Assembly: GCA_947258375.1 (NCBI GenBank)
Contig: CAMYIJ010000001.1
Coordinates: 50,533-114,532, forward strand
Origin: an uncultured Acidimicrobiaceae bacterium
GTDB taxonomy: Bacteria > Actinomycetota > Acidimicrobiia > Spongiisociales > UBA5794
Direction of reading: 5' to 3'
DNA length: 64,000 bases
Each line of letters starts with the position of its first letter. The stretch's first letter is position 1. The notes under the pieces are model-generated. The model was not told where the DNA came from. It made no database searches and worked only from the letters and a program-made list of their open reading frames with translations. This document shows, one piece after another, positions 16,308 to 22,969 of the stretch. Both the position numbers and the translations under genes were made by a program.

Positions 16308-16780
16308 CCAAAGTGAGTAAGACAGTCTTCATACCCAGGCCTGCCGAGGAGGTGTTCACGTACCTCGCCGACTTCACGAACACGGCCGAGTGGGACCCGG
16401 GGGTCGTTGAAGCCACCATGACGAGCGACGGCCCGGTCGGTTTCCGCAGTACCTTCGATCTCGTCGCCCTCTTTCGAGGGCGCCGGGTACCGGTGAGCTA
16501 CGAGGTGACGGTTTACGAGCCGCCCAGCCGGGTCGTCCTCATGGGAAGTAACAAGAACTTCACGGGGACCGACGATATCGGGATAACACCTGAAGGCGAT
16601 GGGACCCGGGTCTCCTGGAACGCCAACTTCCAGATGAAGGGGGTGGCGCGGCTCTTCCAGCCCTTCCTCGGTGGGGTCTTCGAGAAGCTGAGTGTCGAAG
16701 CCATGGAAGGCCTCGAAGCGACGTTGGGGGCTTCAGCCGGGCGGACGGGCGGCCCCCACCGCCCGCCCATCCAGAGCTAG
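16304..16780 (+). CDS. SRPBCC (START-like) domain protein
   Basis: A 158-residue single-domain protein of the SRPBCC ligand-binding fold: KTVFIPRPAEEVFTYLADFT then AEWDPGVVEA at the N-terminus, a YEVTVYEPPSRVVLMG strand pair, and a C-terminal helix (GVFEKLSVEAMEGLEATLG). It probably binds a hydrophobic ligand; polyketide-cyclase-type annotations are common but unproven. ATG overlaps the sortase stop, so the two are probably co-translated. It is convergent with the next gene by 4 bp. Confidence 0.75.
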   Translation: MTKVSKTVFIPRPAEEVFTYLADFTNTAEWDPGVVEATMTSDGPVGFRSTFDLVALFRGRRVPVSYEVTVYEPPSRVVLMGSNKNFTGTDDIGITPEGDGTRVSWNANFQMKGVARLFQPFLGGVFEKLSVEAMEGLEATLGASAGRTGGPHRPPIQS

Positions 16781-17064
16781 AAGCAGACGTCCGGCGCGTC
16801 CGCGGCCTTGTAGACCTCGACGGCGGCGTTGCCGTGTCCCAGCGTTCGATTGTTCGGGGCGGCGGCGCCCGTGTGGACGTGCGCATGGAACTGGTGAAAG
16901 CCGCCGTGGCTCGCGTCGTCGATCGACGTTTGCCCGGCGGCAACCTGGTGGCAGCGGCCGTTGGGGGTGACTATGTAGTGGTCGTGACCGGCGAGCGCCG
17001 GCGCGGCCGCCGATACGACTAGGGCTGCGGCCAGCGTGGCTGTGGCAAGAATCCGACGGCGCAT
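16777..17064 (-). CDS. Small secreted histidine-rich protein
   Basis: A 95-residue protein with a good SD (AGGAGG) before ATG 17064. A clear signal peptide (residues 1-25, ALAG end) leaves a mature chain of about 70 residues. It holds nine histidines, clustered as GHDHYIV, CHQVA and HGGFHQFHAHVHTG, and two cysteines, one at the penultimate position. This is suggestive of extracytoplasmic metal (Zn/Cu/Ni) binding, but I recognise no named family. Confidence 0.65.
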   Translation of the reverse strand: MRRRILATATLAAALVVSAAAPALAGHDHYIVTPNGRCHQVAAGQTSIDDASHGGFHQFHAHVHTGAAAPNNRTLGHGNAAVEVYKAADAPDVCF

Positions 17065-17161
17065 GGCTGTCCTCCTTCGAAGCGCACTGGAACTTCCGGT
17101 GCCTCTACCCCTACGGACGATGCGGATCGCGGTTTGGGTGACACGGTCACGGAGCAGGTTC

Positions 17162-18595
17162 CTAGCGGTTCTCCGCCGCCTTGGCGATTTCTTGGGCCAT
17201 ACGTTTGAAGATCAGCAGGTGAAACGGCACGAGCACCAGCCAGTAGAGCCTGCCGAAGAGGCCGCGGGGCAGGAAGTAGGCAGTCTGATGGAGTTCGGTA
17301 CCGTCCCCCTTCGGTTCTGCGGTGAATTCGAGCCACGCTTCGCCGGGCAGTTTCATTTCCGCCCAGAGCTGCAATCGACGGCCCGGCTCCACGGCGGCGA
17401 CCCGCCAGAAGTCGAGCGCCTCTCCGGGGCGCAACTCCTCAGGATGGCGCCGTCCCCGGCGCAGCCCAACACCCCCGACGGCTTTGTCGAGTATCCCGCG
17501 CAGCTTCCACGCCCAATTGAAGGTGTAGTAACCCACATCGCCGCCGATGCGGGAGAACGCCCAGAAGACATCCTCGCTTGGCGCGGTCGACGACACTCGC
17601 TGGGCATCGACGTTGAGAGTTCCGCCGGCCCATTCCGGGTCAGTTGGCTGGGCTTCGGCCGGGGCGGCAGCCGCATCAGACCAGCGGGTGGCGACGTCGA
17701 AGTCAATCGAGCGGCGCAGCGCAGACTTCACGGCGTCACGAAGGGGGATCAACGTGCTCGACAGGCTTTCGGCGACGCTGTTATCGGCAACCGTTACCTC
17801 GTTGCGGAGGCTGTTGACGAGCGGTTTGGCGACACCGACCGGCAGCGGCGTGACCAGGCCGATCCAGTGCCGGGACAGCTGCGGGCTCAGCAGGGGAACC
17901 GGGATGATCAAGCGACGTCGCAAGCCTGCCTCCTCGGCATAGATGCGCATCATGTCCTCGTATGAATACTGGTCCGGCCCGCCGACCTCCCACACGTGAT
18001 CCACCTCATCGGCGGTGCTGAGAGCGCCGACAAGGATCTCGATGACATTCCGAATGGCGATTGGCTGGCAGCGAGTACGCACCCACTTCGGAGTGACCAT
18101 CACCGGTAGCACCTCGGTGAGGTACCGCATCATCTCGAACGACACCGAGCCGGAGCCGATGATTACCGCGGCGCGGATCTCCGTGACGGGGGTCGCGCCA
18201 TCGGCCAGAACGGTTCCGACTTCCTGGCGGCTGGCGAGGTGCTCGGAGAGTTGCTCGCCCCGGCCAAGGCCCCCGAGGTAGACGATACGGTTGAGCTGCG
18301 TCGCGGCGGCTTCTCTGAAGTTGACGGCGGCTTGACGGTCACGCTGGCGAAAGCTCCCGCTGCCGTCCATCGAGTGAACCAGGTAATACGCTGCGTCGCA
18401 TCCGTCTATGGCCGGCCCGAGCGAGTCTGGTTCGAGGACGTCCCCCTCGACCACCTCAACGTGGTCCCGCCACGGGTCATAGGCCAGCTTGTTCGGGTCA
18501 CGCGCCAGGCACCGGACCTCGTGGCCCGCCTCGAGGAGTGCCGGCACGAGCCGGCCGCCGATGTAGCCCGATGCCCCGGTGACGAGTATTCGCAT
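17162..18595 (-). CDS. NAD(P)-binding SDR fused to DUF2867 domain
   Basis: A 477-residue fusion. Residues 1-290 are an extended/atypical SDR of the NmrA-like kind (MRILVTGASGYIGGRLVPAL, then LVHSMDGSGSF and YLGGLGRG). Residues about 310-470 are DUF2867, a START-like domain (FWAFSRIGGDVGYYTFNWAW, then a LFGRLYWLVLVPFHLLIF segment near the end). The fusion is widespread in bacteria, often near photolyase and LitR/CarH genes. Its reaction is not established. No operator like those of the sigma operon was seen upstream. Confidence 0.8.
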   Translation of the reverse strand: MRILVTGASGYIGGRLVPALLEAGHEVRCLARDPNKLAYDPWRDHVEVVEGDVLEPDSLGPAIDGCDAAYYLVHSMDGSGSFRQRDRQAAVNFREAAATQLNRIVYLGGLGRGEQLSEHLASRQEVGTVLADGATPVTEIRAAVIIGSGSVSFEMMRYLTEVLPVMVTPKWVRTRCQPIAIRNVIEILVGALSTADEVDHVWEVGGPDQYSYEDMMRIYAEEAGLRRRLIIPVPLLSPQLSRHWIGLVTPLPVGVAKPLVNSLRNEVTVADNSVAESLSSTLIPLRDAVKSALRRSIDFDVATRWSDAAAAPAEAQPTDPEWAGGTLNVDAQRVSSTAPSEDVFWAFSRIGGDVGYYTFNWAWKLRGILDKAVGGVGLRRGRRHPEELRPGEALDFWRVAAVEPGRRLQLWAEMKLPGEAWLEFTAEPKGDGTELHQTAYFLPRGLFGRLYWLVLVPFHLLIFKRMAQEIAKAAENR

Positions 18596-18621
18596 CCGGG
18601 CAGGTTAGGGCGGCTAGGAGC

Positions 18622-18831
18622 CTACTGGTCGGAGGGTAGGGTCGGCTTTGCCCGTCGCAGCTTCGAGATGCGGCTGTTCGTGGCGCCGTAGTTCATATTG
18701 CGCAGCCGCTGCTCCACCTCTGCGGGGTCGGCGTCGGCGTAGGGATTCAACTCACCGATGGAACGGAGAATCTGGCGCGTGGTTGCTTCTCGTTCATCCC
18801 ACCTTCGTTCGTTGGGCCCTTTGCGCGCCAC
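18622..18831 (-). CDS. Small YGxT-motif protein, paralogue A
   Basis: A 69-residue protein from GTG 18831, preceded by AGGGG with 7-base spacing; an earlier GTG at 18879 has no SD. Residues about 25-55 read ILRSIGELNPYADADPAEV, then EQRLRNMNYGATN, followed by a basic tail. The core is shared with two other small proteins in the window (32605-32805 and 51557-51739). No signal peptide, membrane segment or known domain. It stands alone; the shared bipartite element lies 83 bp upstream, a spacing that also supports this start. Function unknown. Confidence 0.7.
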   Translation of the reverse strand: MARKGPNERRWDEREATTRQILRSIGELNPYADADPAEVEQRLRNMNYGATNSRISKLRRAKPTLPSDQ

Positions 18832-18890
18832 GTTGTTACCCCTGATAGAGCCGTTGTGACAGTGTCCCGGACCCGACACCCGTTCGTACA

Positions 18891-18925
18891 GAACGAATCA
18901 GGTCGATGCCCACGTAACTAGTTAC
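18891..18925 (-). promoter_or_regulatory. Shared bipartite element, copy A
   Basis: On the minus strand: perfect palindrome GTAACTAGTTAC (18925-18914), exactly 20 bases, then TTCTGTACG. The same palindrome, spacing and TCT box precede the two paralogous small genes and the subtilase. The box starts 62 bp before GTG 18831. The arrangement resembles an activator site overlapping -35 followed by a -10-like box. Confidence 0.6.
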
Positions 18926-19077
18926 CTGCGGATACGCGGGCCCTCGCGCCACTATGACGAGATTGTCGAGCGCTCCGGCCCTACTTCACCGGCCCGAAGG
19001 ACCAATCGATGCAGCCGCGTTCTCACAACTCGAAGGAGTTGCGGGACGCACAGGAAGCCAGTTGTGAGCGAATGACA

Positions 19078-19103
19078 CGGACCCGGCCGTCCGGCCGGGT
19101 CCG
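19078..19103 (-). terminator. Perfect 12-bp hairpin after the subtilase gene
   Basis: CGGACCCGGCCG and CGGCCGGGTCCG pair around a TC loop, 33 bp beyond the subtilase stop. It lacks a T-run, like the other GC hairpins here. Confidence 0.65.
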
Positions 19104-19135
19104 TTCAGTCATCTTCGGTTCCCGAGTGGGTCGAA

Positions 19136-21376
19136 CTACTCCCAGCTGAGCCCGGCCCAAGTGTCGCCGCTCCAGGAGGCTCCGCTCCATGAAGCGCCGC
19201 TCCATGAGGCTCCGCTCCATGAGGCTCCGCTCCATGAGGCTCCGCTCCAAGTCTTGCTGCTCCATGAGGCTCCGCTCCAGGAGGCTCCGCTCCATGAGGC
19301 TCCGCTCCATGAAGCGCCGCTCCAGGAGGCTCCGCTCCATGAGGCTCCGCTCCAGGAAGCCCCGTTGAAGTTGCCGCCATCCCACAGGGTGGTGACACAC
19401 GTGCCGTTGGAGCAGTAGCCCACCCACGGGCTTGACATGATGTCCATCTCACCCGTCAGGGCGATGCCGTTGTCGTAAACATGGTTGGCGCCGCGGGCGG
19501 CTTCGAGGCTGCCGGTTCCGTCGGCGACCTGGTAGGTCTGGTCGGCGGAGTTGGCCCGCGGGCTCCGTGCTTTCTCGGCTGCCGTCAGGTCGAGCGAACC
19601 CGCACCCTGGCACTTGAAGTCGGCGCCCTGGACATGTTCGGCAGTATCCATGAGCAATGCCTTGACCTGGTCCGGGTTGAGCTCTGGCCGCTGATCGAGG
19701 ATCAGAGCGACGCCACCGGCTACCACTGCGGCCGATTGGCTGGTTCCGGAGCCGAGGAAGTAGCCACCGGAGACAGCCGCCTCGGGGTAGTACTGGTCGG
19801 CATAGGAGCCGGGGCTGCGCAGGCTGAGCAGCGAACGGCCCGGAGCGACGATGTCGACGAAGCGGTCCGAGGTGCCGCAATTGGAGAACGAGGCAACTCC
19901 GTAGATGTGGCTCGAGTCGTTCTCGGCTGCTCCTACTGCGATTACGTAGGGGTCGATCGCCGGGTTGCGGAGGAGCGCTGCATTGCCGTCGTTGCCCGCG
20001 GCGACCACAACGACGATGCCGGCGTGCCACGCCCGCTCGACTGCATGGCTCAGGGGGTCGATCTGATATGGCTGCACGCTGTCGGTGCCGTAGGCGAGGT
20101 TGATCACGCGGATGTTCATGCCCATGTCATTGCGATGCTCGACGACCCAGTCGAGCGCCGCGATTACCTGCGAAACGTCGGCGGCACCTTGGGAGTCGGC
20201 GACCTTGACGTTCACGATGCGCGCGCCCGGAGCCATCCCGGAGAACTCGGAGTCGGCGTTGTCCCGTCCGGCGATGATGCCGGCGAGGTGGGTGCCGTGG
20301 CCATAGGTGTCGAGGTATCGGAGGTTGTCGGCTTGCGATTCGAAGGAGAGGTCTGCTCCGTTGATCACTTTGCCCGGCCAGGTGAGCCCATCCACGGGCA
20401 CGACACCGGTGTCGATCAGCGCGACGTCGACTCCGGAGCCGTCATAGCCGGCCCGCCAGAAGTCGTTGGCACCGGTGATGTGGTTGGTGATCCATGTCAT
20501 TGAACCGCTGTACTGGCCCTGGGGCACTCCCGCGAGTGCCGAGGCATCCTCCCACTGCACGAAGGGTTCCGACGGTGACGTCGGGTCGGTGACCGGCGCC
20601 TCGGTGGCAGGGCGGAGTGCCACCAGGTGGGCGATTCCCCCGTCGCTGGCCTGGGCCGAGGCAGCTCGAGTTCCCGTAGAGCCGATCTCAGAAGCGATCT
20701 CGTCTGCCGCCGCGGCGATCGTTTCGCCGATCGCGCCAACGCCGCCGGCGCTATAGAAGTCCCAGCGTTCAGTTGTCCCTGAAGGAGACGTGATCGAGCC
20801 GTTGTCGCGGACGGTGAAGAATGAGATCAGTGTGGCGTCGGCCTGGGTCGTTGAGATGGACGGTGCCACGACTGAGGTGTTTGCAGTGGTGGCGCTGCCG
20901 AAGGCGTCGATGGGGTCATCGAGGTCGATTCCCGAATAGGCGGCAATTGCCCCGGCGACCGTGTCGCCCTTGCCGCTCGTGAGCGTGAAGCTGTAGTGCG
21001 CCGGTTCATTCGATGTGGCAGAACGCCAATACAGGCCTTGCATGATGGGCTTCGACTCGTGAGTGGCGACGTCGATGGTATTCCATCCTTCGGGGGCGTC
21101 GATGGTGCCCGCCGCGTTGTATGCCACCTGCGCGATGAGGAAATCCCCTTCGGCCGTGCCGCCGGGGACAGGCAGATCGAGCGTGGCCCCGCTCGCGAAG
21201 TAGCCACCAGCGGTATCAACGGATTTGAATGTGGTTGCCGTCTCGGGCGGAGGAGAGTCTTTGGGGGGCTTGGCGGCGATCGCCGGAGCCGCCAACAAGG
21301 GGACACTGGCCAGCAGAGTGGCCACAGCCACAAAGAGTGTGTGCTTGCGCTTGGGAGCACCCTTTCGACGATTCAT
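19136..21376 (-). CDS. Secreted S8 (subtilisin-like) peptidase with WSGAS repeats
   Basis: A 746-residue exported serine protease. The ATG at 21376 follows GGTGGGATCAC and gives a normal signal peptide (basic MNRRKGAPKRKH, hydrophobic core, cleavage near AIAAKPP); an ATG/GTG 30 bases earlier does not. Residues about 45-230 form a beta-rich accessory domain. The peptidase domain (about 285-590) has the triad Asp (VALIDTGV), His (YGHGTHLAGI) and Ser (SGTSQSAAVVAGG). The last 70 or so residues are about 15 near-perfect GASWS pentapeptides, Trp/Ser-rich, perhaps for adhesion or surface retention. The promoter element is shared with the small YGxT genes. Confidence 0.88.
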   Translation of the reverse strand: MNRRKGAPKRKHTLFVAVATLLASVPLLAAPAIAAKPPKDSPPPETATTFKSVDTAGGYFASGATLDLPVPGGTAEGDFLIAQVAYNAAGTIDAPEGWNTIDVATHESKPIMQGLYWRSATSNEPAHYSFTLTSGKGDTVAGAIAAYSGIDLDDPIDAFGSATTANTSVVAPSISTTQADATLISFFTVRDNGSITSPSGTTERWDFYSAGGVGAIGETIAAAADEIASEIGSTGTRAASAQASDGGIAHLVALRPATEAPVTDPTSPSEPFVQWEDASALAGVPQGQYSGSMTWITNHITGANDFWRAGYDGSGVDVALIDTGVVPVDGLTWPGKVINGADLSFESQADNLRYLDTYGHGTHLAGIIAGRDNADSEFSGMAPGARIVNVKVADSQGAADVSQVIAALDWVVEHRNDMGMNIRVINLAYGTDSVQPYQIDPLSHAVERAWHAGIVVVVAAGNDGNAALLRNPAIDPYVIAVGAAENDSSHIYGVASFSNCGTSDRFVDIVAPGRSLLSLRSPGSYADQYYPEAAVSGGYFLGSGTSQSAAVVAGGVALILDQRPELNPDQVKALLMDTAEHVQGADFKCQGAGSLDLTAAEKARSPRANSADQTYQVADGTGSLEAARGANHVYDNGIALTGEMDIMSSPWVGYCSNGTCVTTLWDGGNFNGASWSGASWSGASWSGASWSGASWSGASWSGASWSSKTWSGASWSGASWSGASWSGASWSGASWSGDTWAGLSWE
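19140..19366 (-). repeat. 15-bp tandem repeats encoding GASWS
   Basis: About 15 tandem copies of a 15-bp unit (on the plus strand variants of CTCCGCTCCATGAGG). Units differ mainly at synonymous positions (CATGAGG, CAGGAGG, CATGAAG), with two divergent units encoding SSKTW and GDTWAG. This is a coding array inside the peptidase, prone to copy-number change; it is not a CRISPR, as there are no spacers. Confidence 0.9.
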
Positions 21377-21442
21377 GTGATCCCACCTTTCGCGAACCCG
21401 GTTCACTAAGAGTTATCGGCAGGCGTGGTCAATTCGCGCAGA

Positions 21443-21475
21443 ATCAACCTGGTGGCCTCCGAAGTGTCTAGTCAC
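21443..21475 (-). promoter_or_regulatory. Shared bipartite element, copy D (subtilase)
   Basis: On the minus strand: GTGACTAGACAC (21475-21464), exactly 20 bases, then TTCTGCGCG. The spacing matches the copies before the small YGxT genes. The palindrome lies 88 bp before ATG 21376, also in line with them (77-85 bp). Confidence 0.55.
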
Positions 21476-21486
21476 TGGTGCCGGCG

Positions 21487-22677
21487 CTAGGCGCGCTGGC
21501 GGCGGGAGGCACGATGGAGGCGGGAGTCCAGCGGATGGGCGGCGCTTCTCCCGCCGTCGGCGCTGAGCGGCTTCATCGTTGCCGCCGCGGCAACGTCGAC
21601 CGGAAGCTCGAAGTAGAGCTCGCCGGCGGCTGCCAGATCCGCCTCGGCGGTGTCACGCACCTCGGCTGGAACTGCATCGAAAAGGTGATAGCGGACCGAC
21701 TCCACCGGTTCGTCCACAAACTGCCAGACTCCGATGATCCGGCCGCGCTGTATCAACGTGGCCGCTGAGTTACCACCCCGGTCGTACACGAAGTCGTGAC
21801 GGGCCGGGTCGAGGAACCGGGCGCGGTCCCGATAACCCTGTACGTAGGGATCAAGCAGCGGTAGCGCCGTCGCCGTGGAGTCGCCCTCATCGGCTTCGTG
21901 ACTGCCCGCCGCCTGGTAGAGCGGACCAGCCCAGCCGTCGACCGCCACCTCGGTGACCCGGGCGTCCAGAGCCTCGATTGCCGCGCGGCTCCTCGCCTTG
22001 GTGAAGCCCGTCCACCACGAGATGTCATCCAGCGTCACGGGACCGTAGGTTCGGATGTACCGGGCGATCAACTCTGCGATGGCCGCATCCGGATCCCACC
22101 GCTGGAAATCGATGTCGGCGAGCACATCGCCCCAACGGTGGTAGACGCGAACGTTCGACCGCCAACTGCGGGGAGGTGCGCCGCCCACCAGGTGTCCGGA
22201 GTCACACATGCGACCGACGACTCCGGGTAGATCGACAGCCTGGGGTACCTCTAGTGCACGGCGCAGGGCTCGAACGGTGAGCGGCCCATCGGCCAATGCC
22301 GCGTCTACCGATGCGGCTAGTGCGTCAAACTCCCGCGCGGAGAGACCTGAATCGCGCAACCATCTCGTGGCAAGCGGTTCGGAGAGGTGCCGGGTGGCCG
22401 CGGCGGCGACCTCCAGGAGGTCGTGTGGGAAGACAAACATGGTCGTTCGCATGGCCCGCAGGCGCGCCAGCTGCCATGAACCCCACATCAGCGCATCGAG
22501 ATCGGCACGCCTGAAGCCGGAAAGCCGGGCCCGGATAGAGAGATAGGGGCTCACCGGGCTCGTGTTGTGGAGGCCGACGAGCGCGGTGGCGATCGCCGCT
22601 ATCGACGACCCGGGCCGCGAGAGCGAGTGTTGATGGAGTGCGGGGGCCAGACCCTCTTCAGCGGTGAGGGTCTTCAT
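21487..22677 (-). CDS. AlkZ-like winged-helix DNA glycosylase family protein
   Basis: A 396-residue member of the HTH_42/YcaQ-AlkZ family of tandem winged-helix proteins, some of which excise alkylated bases or unhook crosslinks. Recognisable segments are LVGLHNTSPVSPYLSIRARL near residue 35, MRTTMFVFPHDLLEVA near 77, YGPVTLDDISWWTGFTKARS near 215, and the C-terminal LPLLDPYVQGYRDR and NSAATLIQRGRIIGVW. Glycosylase activity is not certain: the QxQ/QxD catalytic motif of AlkZ is not evident by eye. Monocistronic. Confidence 0.75.
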   Translation of the reverse strand: MKTLTAEEGLAPALHQHSLSRPGSSIAAIATALVGLHNTSPVSPYLSIRARLSGFRRADLDALMWGSWQLARLRAMRTTMFVFPHDLLEVAAAATRHLSEPLATRWLRDSGLSAREFDALAASVDAALADGPLTVRALRRALEVPQAVDLPGVVGRMCDSGHLVGGAPPRSWRSNVRVYHRWGDVLADIDFQRWDPDAAIAELIARYIRTYGPVTLDDISWWTGFTKARSRAAIEALDARVTEVAVDGWAGPLYQAAGSHEADEGDSTATALPLLDPYVQGYRDRARFLDPARHDFVYDRGGNSAATLIQRGRIIGVWQFVDEPVESVRYHLFDAVPAEVRDTAEADLAAAGELYFELPVDVAAAATMKPLSADGGRSAAHPLDSRLHRASRRQRA

Positions 22678-22727
22678 CGGCTATCCGCCGGCCGATGCCG
22701 TTGGGCTCACCCGCCGGCAAGCCATGG

Positions 22728-22910
22728 TCAGGATGCGGACGAGGACGATTCTCCCGATGATCCACCGGAGGATGAGCCTCCTGCTGAACCATCGCCCCCG
22801 TCAGATGATGCGTACACCGACGGCTGCTTTTTGCTCAGCTTGGTGTGTTTGGGGCACGAAGCGACGGTTCCGTCCCGCCACTTCCCGTTGCAGAAATGAC
22901 TCGTGGCCAT
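22728..22910 (-). CDS. Small cysteine-containing protein with Ser/Gly tail
   Basis: A 60-residue ORF; ATG 22910 has an SD (GAGAGGAG) 7 bases upstream. The N-terminal half reads FCNGKWRDGTVASCPKH, with two Cys 11 residues apart and a Trp; the C-terminal half is low-complexity (SSDGGDGSAGGSSSGGSSGE). It could be a tiny domain with a disordered tail. I know no family and call it coding on the SD and composition alone. It lies between the AlkZ-like and patatin genes, on the same strand. Confidence 0.5.
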   Translation of the reverse strand: MATSHFCNGKWRDGTVASCPKHTKLSKKQPSVYASSDGGDGSAGGSSSGGSSGESSSSAS

Positions 22911-22969
22911 GTGCGCGCTCCTCTCAAAAGAGAGATTGTACCGGGTGGCCGTGGTTCTCAATCCTTCGC

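Larger units (their letters stand above)
18832..19135. other. Intergenic region with promoter element and terminator
   Basis: No gene is visible. It contains the leader and bipartite promoter element of the small YGxT protein (18891-18925) and, at 19078-19103, the strong hairpin that ends the subtilase gene. Nothing interpretable was seen in 18926-19077. Confidence 0.6.

Noticed and set aside
18832..18879. Longer 85-residue version of small YGxT protein A
   Set aside because: GTG 18879 lacks an SD, whereas GTG 18831 has one and restores the same promoter-to-start spacing as the paralogues.
19161..19418. Plus-strand 85-codon ORF of PLHEAPLQEA repeats, and a CRISPR-like look of the region
   Set aside because: It is the antisense reading of the GASWS coding array; units are 15 bp in tandem without spacers.
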